From: Gammaproteobacteria bacterium
GTDB lineage: Bacteria > Pseudomonadota > Gammaproteobacteria > SZUA-229
DNA length: 35,813 nucleotides
NCBI GenBank assembly: GCA_024277705.1
Contig: JAJRUQ010000149.1
Coordinates: 1-35,813, forward strand
Direction of reading: 5' to 3'
The position numbers and the translations under genes were made by a program. The notes below the pieces were generated by a model. It worked only from the letters and a program-made list of their open reading frames with translations, did no database searches and had not been told where the DNA came from. Below, one piece after another: positions 1 to 8,711 of this stretch; position 1 is the first letter of the stretch; every line of letters begins with the position of its first letter.

Positions 1-722
1 CCCTCAATGGCGGCAACATAATGAATTAACAGGGCAAGGTCAGCATAAACAGCTTCTTCGGCCTCCGGGTTATCAACAGTCATCAAACCGCGATAGGCAT
101 TCACATTCTGCCCCAGCAGATTGACCTCACGCACTCCCTGTACGGCAAGCCCGGCGACTTCGGCCAGCACATCATCAAACGGCCGGCTGACTTCTTCACC
201 ACGGGTATAAGGCACCACACAAAAACTGCAATATTTACTGCAGCCTTCCATGATAGAAACAAAGGCAGACGGACCATCGGCTTTGGGTTCCGGCATGCAG
301 TCAAATTTTTCTATCTCAGGAAAACTGATATCCACTATTTTTTTATGATACTGGCTGACACCACTGAGCATATCCGGCAAGCGGTGAATGGTTTGCGGGC
401 CAAAAACCACATCAACATAAGGTGCCCGTTTTTGAATCTCAGCGCCTTCCTGACTGGCAACGCAACCGCCGACACCGATCACCAGTTCCGGTCTGTCTTT
501 TTTCCAGTTTTTCCAGCGGCCGAGCTGGGAGAATACTTTTTCCTGGGCTTTTTCCCGAATCGAACAGGTATTCAGCAGAAGCACATCAGCTTCTTCCGGA
601 TCAGCGGTAAGTTCAAGGTCGTGAGAGTCTGCCAGAACATCGGATATACTGGATGAATCATATTCATTCATCTGACATCCATAGGTCTTGATGAACAGCT
701 TACGTGGAGATTTTTGCGGCAT
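1..722 (-). CDS. miaB: tRNA-2-methylthio-N6-dimethylallyladenosine synthase MiaB, N-terminal part (runs off window start)
   Basis: Minus-strand frame from ATG at 722 reads [24 protein letters not shown]...[18 protein letters not shown]...[22 protein letters not shown]; it contains the radical-SAM CxxxCxxC. Absent from the ORF track probably because it has no stop inside the window. Confidence 0.95.
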   Translation of the reverse strand, partial: MPQKSPRKLFIKTYGCQMNEYDSSSISDVLADSHDLELTADPEEADVLLLNTCSIREKAQEKVFSQLGRWKNWKKDRPELVIGVGGCVASQEGAEIQKRAPYVDVVFGPQTIHRLPDMLSGVSQYHKKIVDISFPEIEKFDCMPEPKADGPSAFVSIMEGCSKYCSFCVVPYTRGEEVSRPFDDVLAEVAGLAVQGVREVNLLGQNVNAYRGLMTVDNPEAEEAVYADLALLIHYVAAIE

Positions 723-795
723 TCGTTCCTGATGGTGTAAACATATTAAAACCGATTATACCGTGGGGACAGCTGTAAAATCTATTAAAAAGCCA

Positions 796-2634
796 TTATT
801 CGACAGTAACCGATTTGGCCAGATTTCTCGGCTGGTCGACATCAGTGCCTTTGCGTACCGCAACGAAGTACGAAAACAGCTGTAAAGGAACAGCAAACAA
901 CACCGGTGCCAGCTCGGCATCGACAGCAGGAATACTCATTACCCGGCAGTTTTCACCTAAATCCGACAGTTTAATACGCTCATCGGCAAACAGATAGACA
1001 TGGCCACCACGTGCCAGAATTTCCTGGATATTGGATTTTATCTTGCCTTCAAAGCCATCTTTGCAGGCAATCGCAATGGTTGGCAATTCCTGGTCAATCA
1101 AGGCAATCGGGCCATGTTTTAACTCCCCTGCCGGATAGGCATCCGCATGAATATAGGAAATTTCTTTCAGTTTTAGAGCGCCTTCCAGCGCAATCGGAAA
1201 CAACGTGCCACGACCGATAAAGATAGCATTATGCAGTTCGGTAAAGTCTTCCGCCCATTCATCAATAGCATCTTTTTGCTTAAGAATACTGTCAATTAAT
1301 ACCGGCAGTGATAAAGCCTGCTGAAACAGTGTCTTAATTTTTTCATGCGAAAGCTGACGGCGTTTGCCCAATGCAGCCACCAGCATTAATAATGTGAGAA
1401 GTTGCGTGGTGAACGCCTTGGTTGACGCCACACCAATTTCCGGCCCGGCCCGTGTCATCAGCTTCAGCTCACTTTCTCTCACCAGTGAGCTTTCAGGTAC
1501 ATTGCAGATAGAAAGCGTTAAATTCGTTTTTTCCTTAATTTCACGCAAGGCCGCCAGAGTATCGGCGGTTTCACCGGACTGTGAAACCGTAACCACCAGA
1601 GTATCGTCAAGCAAAACCGTTTCACGATAACGGTATTCGCTGGCCACTTCCACGCGACAGGGCACACCGGCAAGGGCTTCCAGCCAGTAGCTGGCGACCA
1701 GACCGGCATGATAACTGGTACCACAGGCAATAATCTGTACCGCCTTTACCTGATCAAGAATTTTTTCAGCCCCCACGCCAAAGGCCGAATCGAGCAGGCG
1801 GCCATCAACCACGCGACCTTCAAGAATATCCACCAGACACGAGGGCTGCTCGTGTATCTCTTTCAACATATAATGCCGGTATTCACCTTTGGCAGTGGCA
1901 TCGGCACTTAACTCGGATTCTTTTATCTCACGCTGCACCACCTCACCTTTCTCATCATAAATCACCAGCGCATCGATCTGGATATCTGCGATATCACCTT
2001 CTTCCAGATAAATAAACCGGCGGGTAACCGGCAGCAATGCCGCAGCATCAGAGGCAATGAAATATTCACCGATACCCACACCGATAACCAGTGGGCTGCC
2101 ACGGCGGGTGGCAATCAAACGTTTACTTTCTGCTGTTGAATTTGACATCACACCCAGCGCATAGGCACCATCGAAATCAGCCACCGCAGAGCGCACAGCA
2201 CTTAATAAGTCGCCCTGTTGTGTTAAATAATGTTCGATCTGATGGACCGCAACCTCGGTATCCGTTTGCGAAGTAAAACTGAAGCCTGCGTTCGCCTGCT
2301 GCTCACGCAATTCACTGTGGTTCTCAATAATACCGTTATGCACAATAACCACCGACTGGTTACATACATGCGGATGTGCGTTATTTTCACTGGGCTCACC
2401 ATGCGTTGCCCAGCGAGTATGCGCCACTCCCATGGTGCCGCGTATCGCATTGCTTTCCAGTGCATCAGAAAGCTGTTTAACCTTACCGACCCGGCGCACA
2501 CGACTGATACAGTTATCATTATTTAATACCGCAATACCGGCCGAGTCATAACCGCGATATTCAAGGCGTCGCAGCCCTTCCAGTAAAATAGGCGTTACAT
2601 TTCGTTCGGCTACCGCGCCAACAATTCCACACAT
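796..2634 (-). CDS. glmS: Glutamine--fructose-6-phosphate aminotransferase (isomerizing)
   Basis: 612 aa, N-terminal MCGIVGAVAERNV class II glutamine amidotransferase, SIS domains, C-terminal DVDQPRNLAKSVTVE. Confidence 0.98.
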   Translation of the reverse strand: MCGIVGAVAERNVTPILLEGLRRLEYRGYDSAGIAVLNNDNCISRVRRVGKVKQLSDALESNAIRGTMGVAHTRWATHGEPSENNAHPHVCNQSVVIVHNGIIENHSELREQQANAGFSFTSQTDTEVAVHQIEHYLTQQGDLLSAVRSAVADFDGAYALGVMSNSTAESKRLIATRRGSPLVIGVGIGEYFIASDAAALLPVTRRFIYLEEGDIADIQIDALVIYDEKGEVVQREIKESELSADATAKGEYRHYMLKEIHEQPSCLVDILEGRVVDGRLLDSAFGVGAEKILDQVKAVQIIACGTSYHAGLVASYWLEALAGVPCRVEVASEYRYRETVLLDDTLVVTVSQSGETADTLAALREIKEKTNLTLSICNVPESSLVRESELKLMTRAGPEIGVASTKAFTTQLLTLLMLVAALGKRRQLSHEKIKTLFQQALSLPVLIDSILKQKDAIDEWAEDFTELHNAIFIGRGTLFPIALEGALKLKEISYIHADAYPAGELKHGPIALIDQELPTIAIACKDGFEGKIKSNIQEILARGGHVYLFADERIKLSDLGENCRVMSIPAVDAELAPVLFAVPLQLFSYFVAVRKGTDVDQPRNLAKSVTVE

Positions 2635-2807
2635 AAATAAAACCTGATACGTAAAAATTTAGGAAAGTTAAATCATTAAAACTGATAATAGATGCTTATA
2701 ATGAATATAGCACCCTTTGTAACGGGTTTCCCTGCTATGCAATGGCATTCTTTAATAGCCCGCTCATTTTCTATATCGTGCTGTGTAAAACACGATAAGC
2801 ATAATCA

Positions 2808-2874
2808 CTGACGAGGGTCAATTCTACCGGGAGAAACAGGCCGCATTGTCCAGCACCGGCAAGTACCTCCTCAG
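2808..2874 (-). ncRNA. Candidate structured RNA / long hairpin in the glmS upstream region
   Basis: CTGACGAGGGT (2808-2818) pairs with ACCTCCTCAG (2865-2874); TACCGG (2825-2830) pairs with CCGGCA (2856-2861), with a G-U only on the minus-strand RNA; an ACA/TGT inner stem is possible. No family recognised. Confidence 0.3.
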
Positions 2875-2895
2875 CCTGTATTAAAAAGTTTTCTG

Positions 2896-2927
2896 CAACA
2901 AAAAAGCCTCTGAAAAATCAGAGGCTT
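2896..2927 (-). terminator. Rho-independent terminator downstream of tRNA-Ser
   Basis: Minus strand AAGCCTCTGA-TTTT-TCAGAGGCTTTTTTGTTG: perfect stem followed by a T-run. Confidence 0.85.
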
Positions 2928-2937
2928 AATTATATTA

Positions 2938-3027
2938 TGGCGGAAGAGGTGGGATTTGAACCCACGAAGGGCGTTAACCCTTGCCAGTTTTCAAGACTGG
3001 TGCTTTCAACCGCTCAGCCACCCTTCC
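2938..3027 (-). tRNA. tRNA-Ser(TGA), encoded CCA end
   Basis: Minus strand GGAAGGGTGGCTGAGCGG...CCAGTCTTGAAAACTGG...GGTTCAAATCCCACCTCTTCCGCCA; anticodon loop CTTGAAA gives TGA; long variable arm. Confidence 0.95.
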
Positions 3028-3302
3028 TAATTTCTCTATTTAAGAAAGCGCGTATATTACGTGATTTCTTCAAGTATTCAATCACATCAACCGTTTTTTT
3101 ACAAAATATATCTAGCAGAAAACGCTTTACTCTTTTCTCTCATTTTACTTGTTTACTGACACGGTAAAGTTTTATATTGATATTCTTAACTTTTGTCATG
3201 ACATAAAACACTACATGAAATTCTTAAGCTGTTGTTTTTTATAAATAAGTAATATAATACACTTTCACTTCATGGCATATTGACAGAAACACCGGAGGCA
3301 GC

Positions 3303-4685
3303 TTGCAATATAAAAATCGAATCCCAATTAATCTGCAAAGTATTATCGATGCATCTGACAACAACTTTGTGCTTATTGATAAAAACTACAACATTGTTGC
3401 CGCCAATGAATCCTACTGCCGCTCTTATGGTGCTGATAATGAAACCGTTGTCGGCCAGAAATGCCACCAGATATCACACCACTCGGATGTCCCCTGCCAT
3501 TTGAACGGTGAAGATTGTCCACACAAACGGGTGTTCGAAACCCGGCAGCCTCACCAGGTTCTGCACATACATTACGACAGTAATAATCAGGAAGAACACG
3601 TACGTATTAAAGGCTCACCTATTTACAGCACCGATGGTGAATTGTATCTTGGTGAAATAGTCTTCCCGATTGCCAAATCCAAAGATATGGAGAACAATAA
3701 ACAACGTATGCTTGGTACTTCGCCCGCATTTCTGGCTTGTATCGAAGAGATGTCCGGCGCAGCTACCTCTGACGTGCCGATTCTGTTAAATGGTGAAAGT
3801 GGTGTTGGCAAAGGACTGGCAGCCAACTTTATTCACCATAAATCAAATAGAAAAGCATACCCTTTTATATCCATAGACTGTACGGCTATTTCTGAAGGTA
3901 TTTTCGAAAGTGAATTATTCGGACATGAGCGTGGCGCCTTTACCGGTTGTGTTGGCCGGCGCAACGGTTTAATCGAGTCTGCCGAAAAAGGGACATTATT
4001 TCTTGATGAAATCGGTGACATTCCCCTTACCCTGCAGGGTCGGTTATTGCGTGTACTTGAAACCGGTTACTATCGCCGTTTAGGTGGTCGTGAAGATCTT
4101 TTTGCCGATGTGCGCATTGTTTGCTCGACGCACAACAATCTGCGAAAAATGGTAGAAGACGGTACCTTCAGAGCCGACCTGTATTATCGAATTGCCGGTT
4201 TTTCTATCACCATTCCACCACTGCGCGAACGCCGTATTGATATTGAACCCTTGATAAAAGCCACCCTTGATAAAACCCGCTCACATGATGGTTCTGCCGG
4301 ACGGATCTCTAATAAAGCCCTGGAAATGCTGCAAGGATATGATTTCCCCGGAAATATCCGCGAACTGCGCAACATCCTGCAAAAAGCGATTGCCGTTTCG
4401 CCGAATGGTATCGTAACACCGGATTTGTTGCAGTTAAGTACGTTTAGCAATATTTATATCAACCCGCTGGCTGACCGGCGCCAGTTCTCGCGCAAGAAAA
4501 AAGCCATCTCTCCCAGCACCAATCGCTCATTAAGTGAAATTGAAGCAACGCATATTGAATCGTTATTACATCAGCATGATGGTCACCGGGCAAGAGTTGC
4601 CGATGAATTATGTATAAGTGAACGTACGCTTTACCGGAAACTAAAACAGTACAATCTGCAGGATGTTGGCAAACATCGTTTATAA
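3303..4685 (+). CDS. Sigma-54-interacting transcriptional regulator, PAS - AAA+ - Fis-type HTH
   Basis: TTG start preceded by GGAGG. PAS-like N-terminus with Cys cluster, GESGVGKG Walker A, GHERGAFTGC, GTLFLDEIGDIPL Walker B, C-terminal VADELCISERTLYRKLKQY HTH. Confidence 0.93.
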   Translation: MQYKNRIPINLQSIIDASDNNFVLIDKNYNIVAANESYCRSYGADNETVVGQKCHQISHHSDVPCHLNGEDCPHKRVFETRQPHQVLHIHYDSNNQEEHVRIKGSPIYSTDGELYLGEIVFPIAKSKDMENNKQRMLGTSPAFLACIEEMSGAATSDVPILLNGESGVGKGLAANFIHHKSNRKAYPFISIDCTAISEGIFESELFGHERGAFTGCVGRRNGLIESAEKGTLFLDEIGDIPLTLQGRLLRVLETGYYRRLGGREDLFADVRIVCSTHNNLRKMVEDGTFRADLYYRIAGFSITIPPLRERRIDIEPLIKATLDKTRSHDGSAGRISNKALEMLQGYDFPGNIRELRNILQKAIAVSPNGIVTPDLLQLSTFSNIYINPLADRRQFSRKKKAISPSTNRSLSEIEATHIESLLHQHDGHRARVADELCISERTLYRKLKQYNLQDVGKHRL

Positions 4686-4693
4686 ACACAGGC

Positions 4694-4779
4694 ATCAAGG
4701 CAAACAGTACCATCGGTATTTTGCCTTGATACCGGCATAGAATAGCCGAAAGCTATTCTCCGGGTTCCATTTTGCCCGG
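4694..4779. terminator. Three consecutive hairpins between converging sigma54-regulator and bamC genes
   Basis: ATCAAGGCAAA/TTTGCCTTGAT (4694-4730, with inner TACC-ATC-GGTA), AGAATAGC/GCTATTCT (4739-4759), CCGGG/CCCGG (4760-4779). Confidence 0.5.
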
Positions 4780-4794
4780 GCTTATTCCCCAGGT

Positions 4795-5922
4795 TTACTC
4801 CATATACCTGATCAGAATATCACGCAACTGTTCGGCACGCGAAGTACCGCTAACATAACCGTCTTCATCAATATACTGTGTATTTTCAGCATCTTTAATA
4901 ACGACCTTAACGCGTTTGTCTATCTGGCTGAAGGTAATATGATATTGCTGACGCTGCTTACCGGCATCACCCTCATCAGCGGAATCACTGAACAACTGCA
5001 TCAGCCAGCTCGACTGTGACAGTTCATCCTGTTTAACATCTTTATCGGAAACTCTGCTCACAGCAAAATTAATGGTACTGCTTTCAGGATGCTGCTGAAT
5101 ATTCTGCACCTGCATACGATCAAGTGCCCGTACGGTACGGCGCCAGACAAAATCCATACTGCCCGCCATGGTGAATGCTGTATTATCCGAGCTACCGGTT
5201 TTAATTAATGAACTGTATGGCCGGTAATTATCCAGCAATTGCGCTATCTGCGGCTTGCTCAAACCGGCAAACAAGGCCATGCGAGAAATAATTTCGCGTT
5301 CGGTTTCTAAATCACTGGGTCGGGAAACCCAGATAAAGTCATTTTCATAATCGCTACGAATGACTTTTTCAATGCGCGAGTGAGCAATATATAACCGCGT
5401 TTTACCACCCTCATCAAACCTTTCCAGACGTACACGAAACCGGTCTTTCTGGTCCGGCTCGAAGCCTTGAAAGAAAGATCTTAAAAATCCGGCTTCCGGT
5501 TCTAAACGTTTAACCCATACCGTATCCATATAGCCCAGTAATGGCCGTTTTTCGGCCAGCTCAATGCCTTCCATTTGCCAGAATTCAAGCAACCGCAGCC
5601 AGACATGTTCGACACTGTTATCGACTTCTATCCAGCTGTTACCGGCATAATTAACCACCCGCACACCGTCAAATTTTGGCGTAATCACCGTTTCCAGTTT
5701 ATTGTTGTCACGGAAACGCTGTAAGGCCTCTTCCGTTGGATCGGGTACCACCAGTTGCCCGGAAGTATCGGGTTCCGTCAAGTCCGGCGGCACTTCCAGA
5801 TTTTTATAATACTCAGCCCCCTGATAAACCGGGCGTTTTGCCGCGCATGAAACGATAAGCAATGACAGCAGAATCAAACCGGCAAGATTTAAACGTGAGC
5901 GGTATAGTGTAAAAATGTGCAT
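4795..5922 (-). CDS. bamC: Outer membrane protein assembly factor BamC (NlpB) lipoprotein
   Basis: 375 aa; lipobox LLSLLIVSCAA; YQGAEYYKNLEVPPDLTEPD; immediately downstream of dapA as in other gammaproteobacteria. Confidence 0.93.
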   Translation of the reverse strand: MHIFTLYRSRLNLAGLILLSLLIVSCAAKRPVYQGAEYYKNLEVPPDLTEPDTSGQLVVPDPTEEALQRFRDNNKLETVITPKFDGVRVVNYAGNSWIEVDNSVEHVWLRLLEFWQMEGIELAEKRPLLGYMDTVWVKRLEPEAGFLRSFFQGFEPDQKDRFRVRLERFDEGGKTRLYIAHSRIEKVIRSDYENDFIWVSRPSDLETEREIISRMALFAGLSKPQIAQLLDNYRPYSSLIKTGSSDNTAFTMAGSMDFVWRRTVRALDRMQVQNIQQHPESSTINFAVSRVSDKDVKQDELSQSSWLMQLFSDSADEGDAGKQRQQYHITFSQIDKRVKVVIKDAENTQYIDEDGYVSGTSRAEQLRDILIRYME

Positions 5923-6842
5923 TAATGCTCCACTCCAGTCGGTGTGCCACTCAAAACCCCTGCCTGACGCATGGCATGACGTAAAGCCTCATGATATTGC
6001 TCATCCAGTAAACTAAGTGGTAAGCGGATACCGGCTTCAATCAGGTCCATTTCATATAAAGCCCATTTAACCGGAATCGGACTGGACTCCAGAAATAAAC
6101 GGGAGTGTAAACCACTCAAACGCTGATTAATCGACTCAGCCAACTCCCGATCACCCGCCATTGCAGCCTCACACATTTCAGCCATGGCTTTTGGTGCCAC
6201 ATTATTGGTGACTGAAATAACACCGTGGCCACCTCGTAATATAAACTCAGCACCGGTTTCATCATCGCCACTAAACAGACTGAAGTCAGCATCCGCCATA
6301 ATCGACTGCGTTTCAGCAAGACGATTCAGGTCACCGGTGGCATCTTTAAGGCCGATGATATTGTCGATTTCTGATAACTGTCTGACTGTTTCCGGCAACA
6401 GGTCACAGGCGGTGCGACCGGGAACGTTATACAGGATTTGTGGAATATCAACTGTTTCCGCGATTTTCCGGTAATGTGCATACAAACCACGCTGCGGCGG
6501 TTTATTGTAATAGGGAGTTACCAGCAAACAGGCGCTCGCTCCACCCTGCTGTGCACAGCGGGTTAACTCTATCGCCTCAGATGTTGAATTAGCACCGGTC
6601 CCCGCGATCACAGGAATTCGACCTTTCACCATTTCAACCGTGCGCGCCATTACCTCACAGTGTTCATCCATATCCAGCGTCGCCGATTCACCGGTTGTTC
6701 CCATAGAAACGATGGCAGCAGTATTGTTTTCTATGTGAAATTCAATCAAATTTGCCAGAGACGGATAGTCAACACTGCCATCCGGATGCATGGGTGTCAC
6801 CAGTGCCACCATGCTACCTCTAAAATTGCCACTTTTACTCAT
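5922..6842 (-). CDS. dapA: 4-hydroxy-tetrahydrodipicolinate synthase
   Basis: FRGSMVALVTPMHPDGSVD, GTTGESATL, YYNKPPQRGLYAHY, YNVPGRTACDL. Start chosen at MSKSGNFRG rather than the ORF maximum at 6869. Confidence 0.97.
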   Translation of the reverse strand: MSKSGNFRGSMVALVTPMHPDGSVDYPSLANLIEFHIENNTAAIVSMGTTGESATLDMDEHCEVMARTVEMVKGRIPVIAGTGANSTSEAIELTRCAQQGGASACLLVTPYYNKPPQRGLYAHYRKIAETVDIPQILYNVPGRTACDLLPETVRQLSEIDNIIGLKDATGDLNRLAETQSIMADADFSLFSGDDETGAEFILRGGHGVISVTNNVAPKAMAEMCEAAMAGDRELAESINQRLSGLHSRLFLESSPIPVKWALYEMDLIEAGIRLPLSLLDEQYHEALRHAMRQAGVLSGTPTGVEH

Positions 6843-7032
6843 TAGTAACCCCGAAAAAATTAGGCGCACAGTTAATCAATATTTCAGCTTTTTATCAATC
6901 AAATATACAGTGATTTTCAGGTAATTTGTGGGTATTCTGTAAACTCTTGCTATACTTATTTCACGCTTTAAATCCGCGCCTTCAGAAAAATTAAAGGCAA
7001 AACCCAGTTTTTACAGCATTTGGACATAGCCA

Positions 7033-7398
7033 TTGAATACTTCAGAACAATCAGAACGTCGAAATTACAACCGCATACCGTTTACGGCTGAAATTTTAAT
7101 GCAGAGCGGCGACCAGGAATGGAGCTGTAATCTGCTGGATATTTCACTCAAGGGAATGCTGGTTGAACCTCCTGAATCACTTGATATTAATATTGACAAC
7201 CCCTGCGGCATGGCATTGTTTCTTGGTGAAAACGTATCCATTCACGCAAGAGTGAATATTACCCATACCAGCAATGGTAACTGGGGGCTCAAGTGGCTGC
7301 AAATTGATGTTAAAAGCCTGCAACATCTGCGCCGGTTAATAGAAGTCAACGCGCACAATCCTGAAATGCTTAACCGGGAACTGGCCGAACTCGGCTAA
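7033..7398 (+). CDS. PilZ domain-containing protein
   Basis: 121 aa; RRNYNRIPF (RxxxR) and LDISLKGM (DxSxxG) PilZ motifs; TTG start. Confidence 0.85.
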   Translation: MNTSEQSERRNYNRIPFTAEILMQSGDQEWSCNLLDISLKGMLVEPPESLDINIDNPCGMALFLGENVSIHARVNITHTSNGNWGLKWLQIDVKSLQHLRRLIEVNAHNPEMLNRELAELG

Positions 7399-7587
7399 TC
7401 GGCTTAAGCCGGCGGCAAACCACGGCACTAACAACAAACGCTCACTTCCTGCAGCAAACAATGCTTTTTGTTTAGGCATTTTTTGTTTACACTGTGCGCC
7501 TGTAAGCAGAAAACCGTAACTCGGTCTTTTGTACCCAGCCACAGAGCAAACAAACAGGCTATCAATAATAAGCTGCAGGCCAGAAAT

Positions 7588-8112
7588 ATGACAACAAAAT
7601 TAGTGATTTCAGCATTAGGTGCTGATCGTCCCGGAATCGTTGATGAATTAAGCCGGTTTATCTATAAAAACCAGCTCAACATTGAAGACAGCCGAATGAC
7701 CGTGCTGGGTGGTGAATTTGCCATTCTTCTACTTATCAGCGGTGATGCTACCGCCATTGACTCTCTGCAGAGTAAGATCCCGGATATTGAACAGTCACTT
7801 GATATGCGACTGCTGGTAAAAAACACATCGGCCTCCAGCCACAACAACAATGCTATACCCTATTCTGTTGAGGTTGCCGCGCTTGATCAACCCGGCATCG
7901 TCGGTAATATCGCCAGTTTTTTTTCCAGCAGAAACTTCAATATTGTTGACCTTCAAACCGAAAGATACGCCGCAGCACACACCGGTTCGCCCATGTTTGC
8001 TCTGACCATGACCATCGGTATTCCGGCTGACACCAACATTGCCAGATTACGTGAGGAATTTATCCAGACCTGTGATGAATTAAACCTGGATGCCGAACTC
8101 AACAGCCTGTAA
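7588..8112 (+). CDS. gcvR: ACT-domain protein, GcvR-like glycine cleavage system regulator
   Basis: MTTKLVISALGADRPGIVDELSRFI... and second ACT VEVAALDQPGIVGNIASFF; lies upstream of bcp and divergent from dapA. Start chosen at internal ATG 7588. Confidence 0.82.
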   Translation: MTTKLVISALGADRPGIVDELSRFIYKNQLNIEDSRMTVLGGEFAILLLISGDATAIDSLQSKIPDIEQSLDMRLLVKNTSASSHNNNAIPYSVEVAALDQPGIVGNIASFFSSRNFNIVDLQTERYAAAHTGSPMFALTMTIGIPADTNIARLREEFIQTCDELNLDAELNSL

Positions 8113-8161
8113 AACTACACTGTAATCAAGCTGCAACATTAACTTCAAAGTGGAAATAAAC

Positions 8162-8626
8162 ATGCCTGCTATCGGTAAAAAAATCACTGACTTCTCACGC
8201 CCCGCCACTGGTGACAAAACCATAAAATTAAAGGATTTAGCCGGCAGCAAAGTGGTCCTGTATTTTTACCCGAAAGACAGTACTCCCGGCTGCACCACAG
8301 AAGGTCAGGACTTTCGTGACGCTAAAGAAGCATTCAGCAAGCAGAACACTGTGATTCTTGGCGTTTCACGCGACTCTATAAAGCGCCATGAAAACTTCAA
8401 GGCAAAACAGTCGTTCAACTTTGATTTACTGTCTGATGAAGACGAATCTTTATGCAAGCAGTTTGATGTTATCAAACTGAAAAAATTATATGGTAAAGAA
8501 TATATGGGCATTGAACGCAGCACCTTTTTAATTGATGAAAACCGTGTATTAATTAAAGAGTGGCGCGGCGTAAAAGTAAAAGGCCATGTCGACGACGTGT
8601 TGACGGCATGTAAACAATCAAGCTGA
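8162..8626 (+). CDS. bcp: Thioredoxin-dependent peroxiredoxin (Bcp/PrxQ)
   Basis: VLYFYPKDSTPGCTTEGQDFRD, ERSTFLIDENRVLIKEWR; C at TPGC and at SLCKQF. Confidence 0.93.
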   Translation: MPAIGKKITDFSRPATGDKTIKLKDLAGSKVVLYFYPKDSTPGCTTEGQDFRDAKEAFSKQNTVILGVSRDSIKRHENFKAKQSFNFDLLSDEDESLCKQFDVIKLKKLYGKEYMGIERSTFLIDENRVLIKEWRGVKVKGHVDDVLTACKQSS

Positions 8627-8711
8627 TTCCCGATGCTTGAATCCTCCACAAAAAAACACACAATTCTGAATTAACTTTTTACCCCGCTCCGGCAACGAAT
8701 AACGATAAATT

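Noticed and set aside
2635-2937. glmS ribozyme or GlmZ/GlmY sRNA in the glmS leader
   Set aside because: The sequence shows no recognisable glmS ribozyme core and no GlmY/GlmZ-like features; kept only as a generic structured-RNA candidate.
2937-3167. 76-aa + strand ORF MAEEVGFEPTKGVNPCQFSRLVLSTAQPPF
   Set aside because: It is the antisense translation of tRNA-Ser (the well-known spurious 'GFEPT' peptide), not a gene.
7387-7410. Palindrome CGGCTTAAGCCG after the PilZ gene
   Set aside because: Short, no T-run; not enough to call a terminator or operator.
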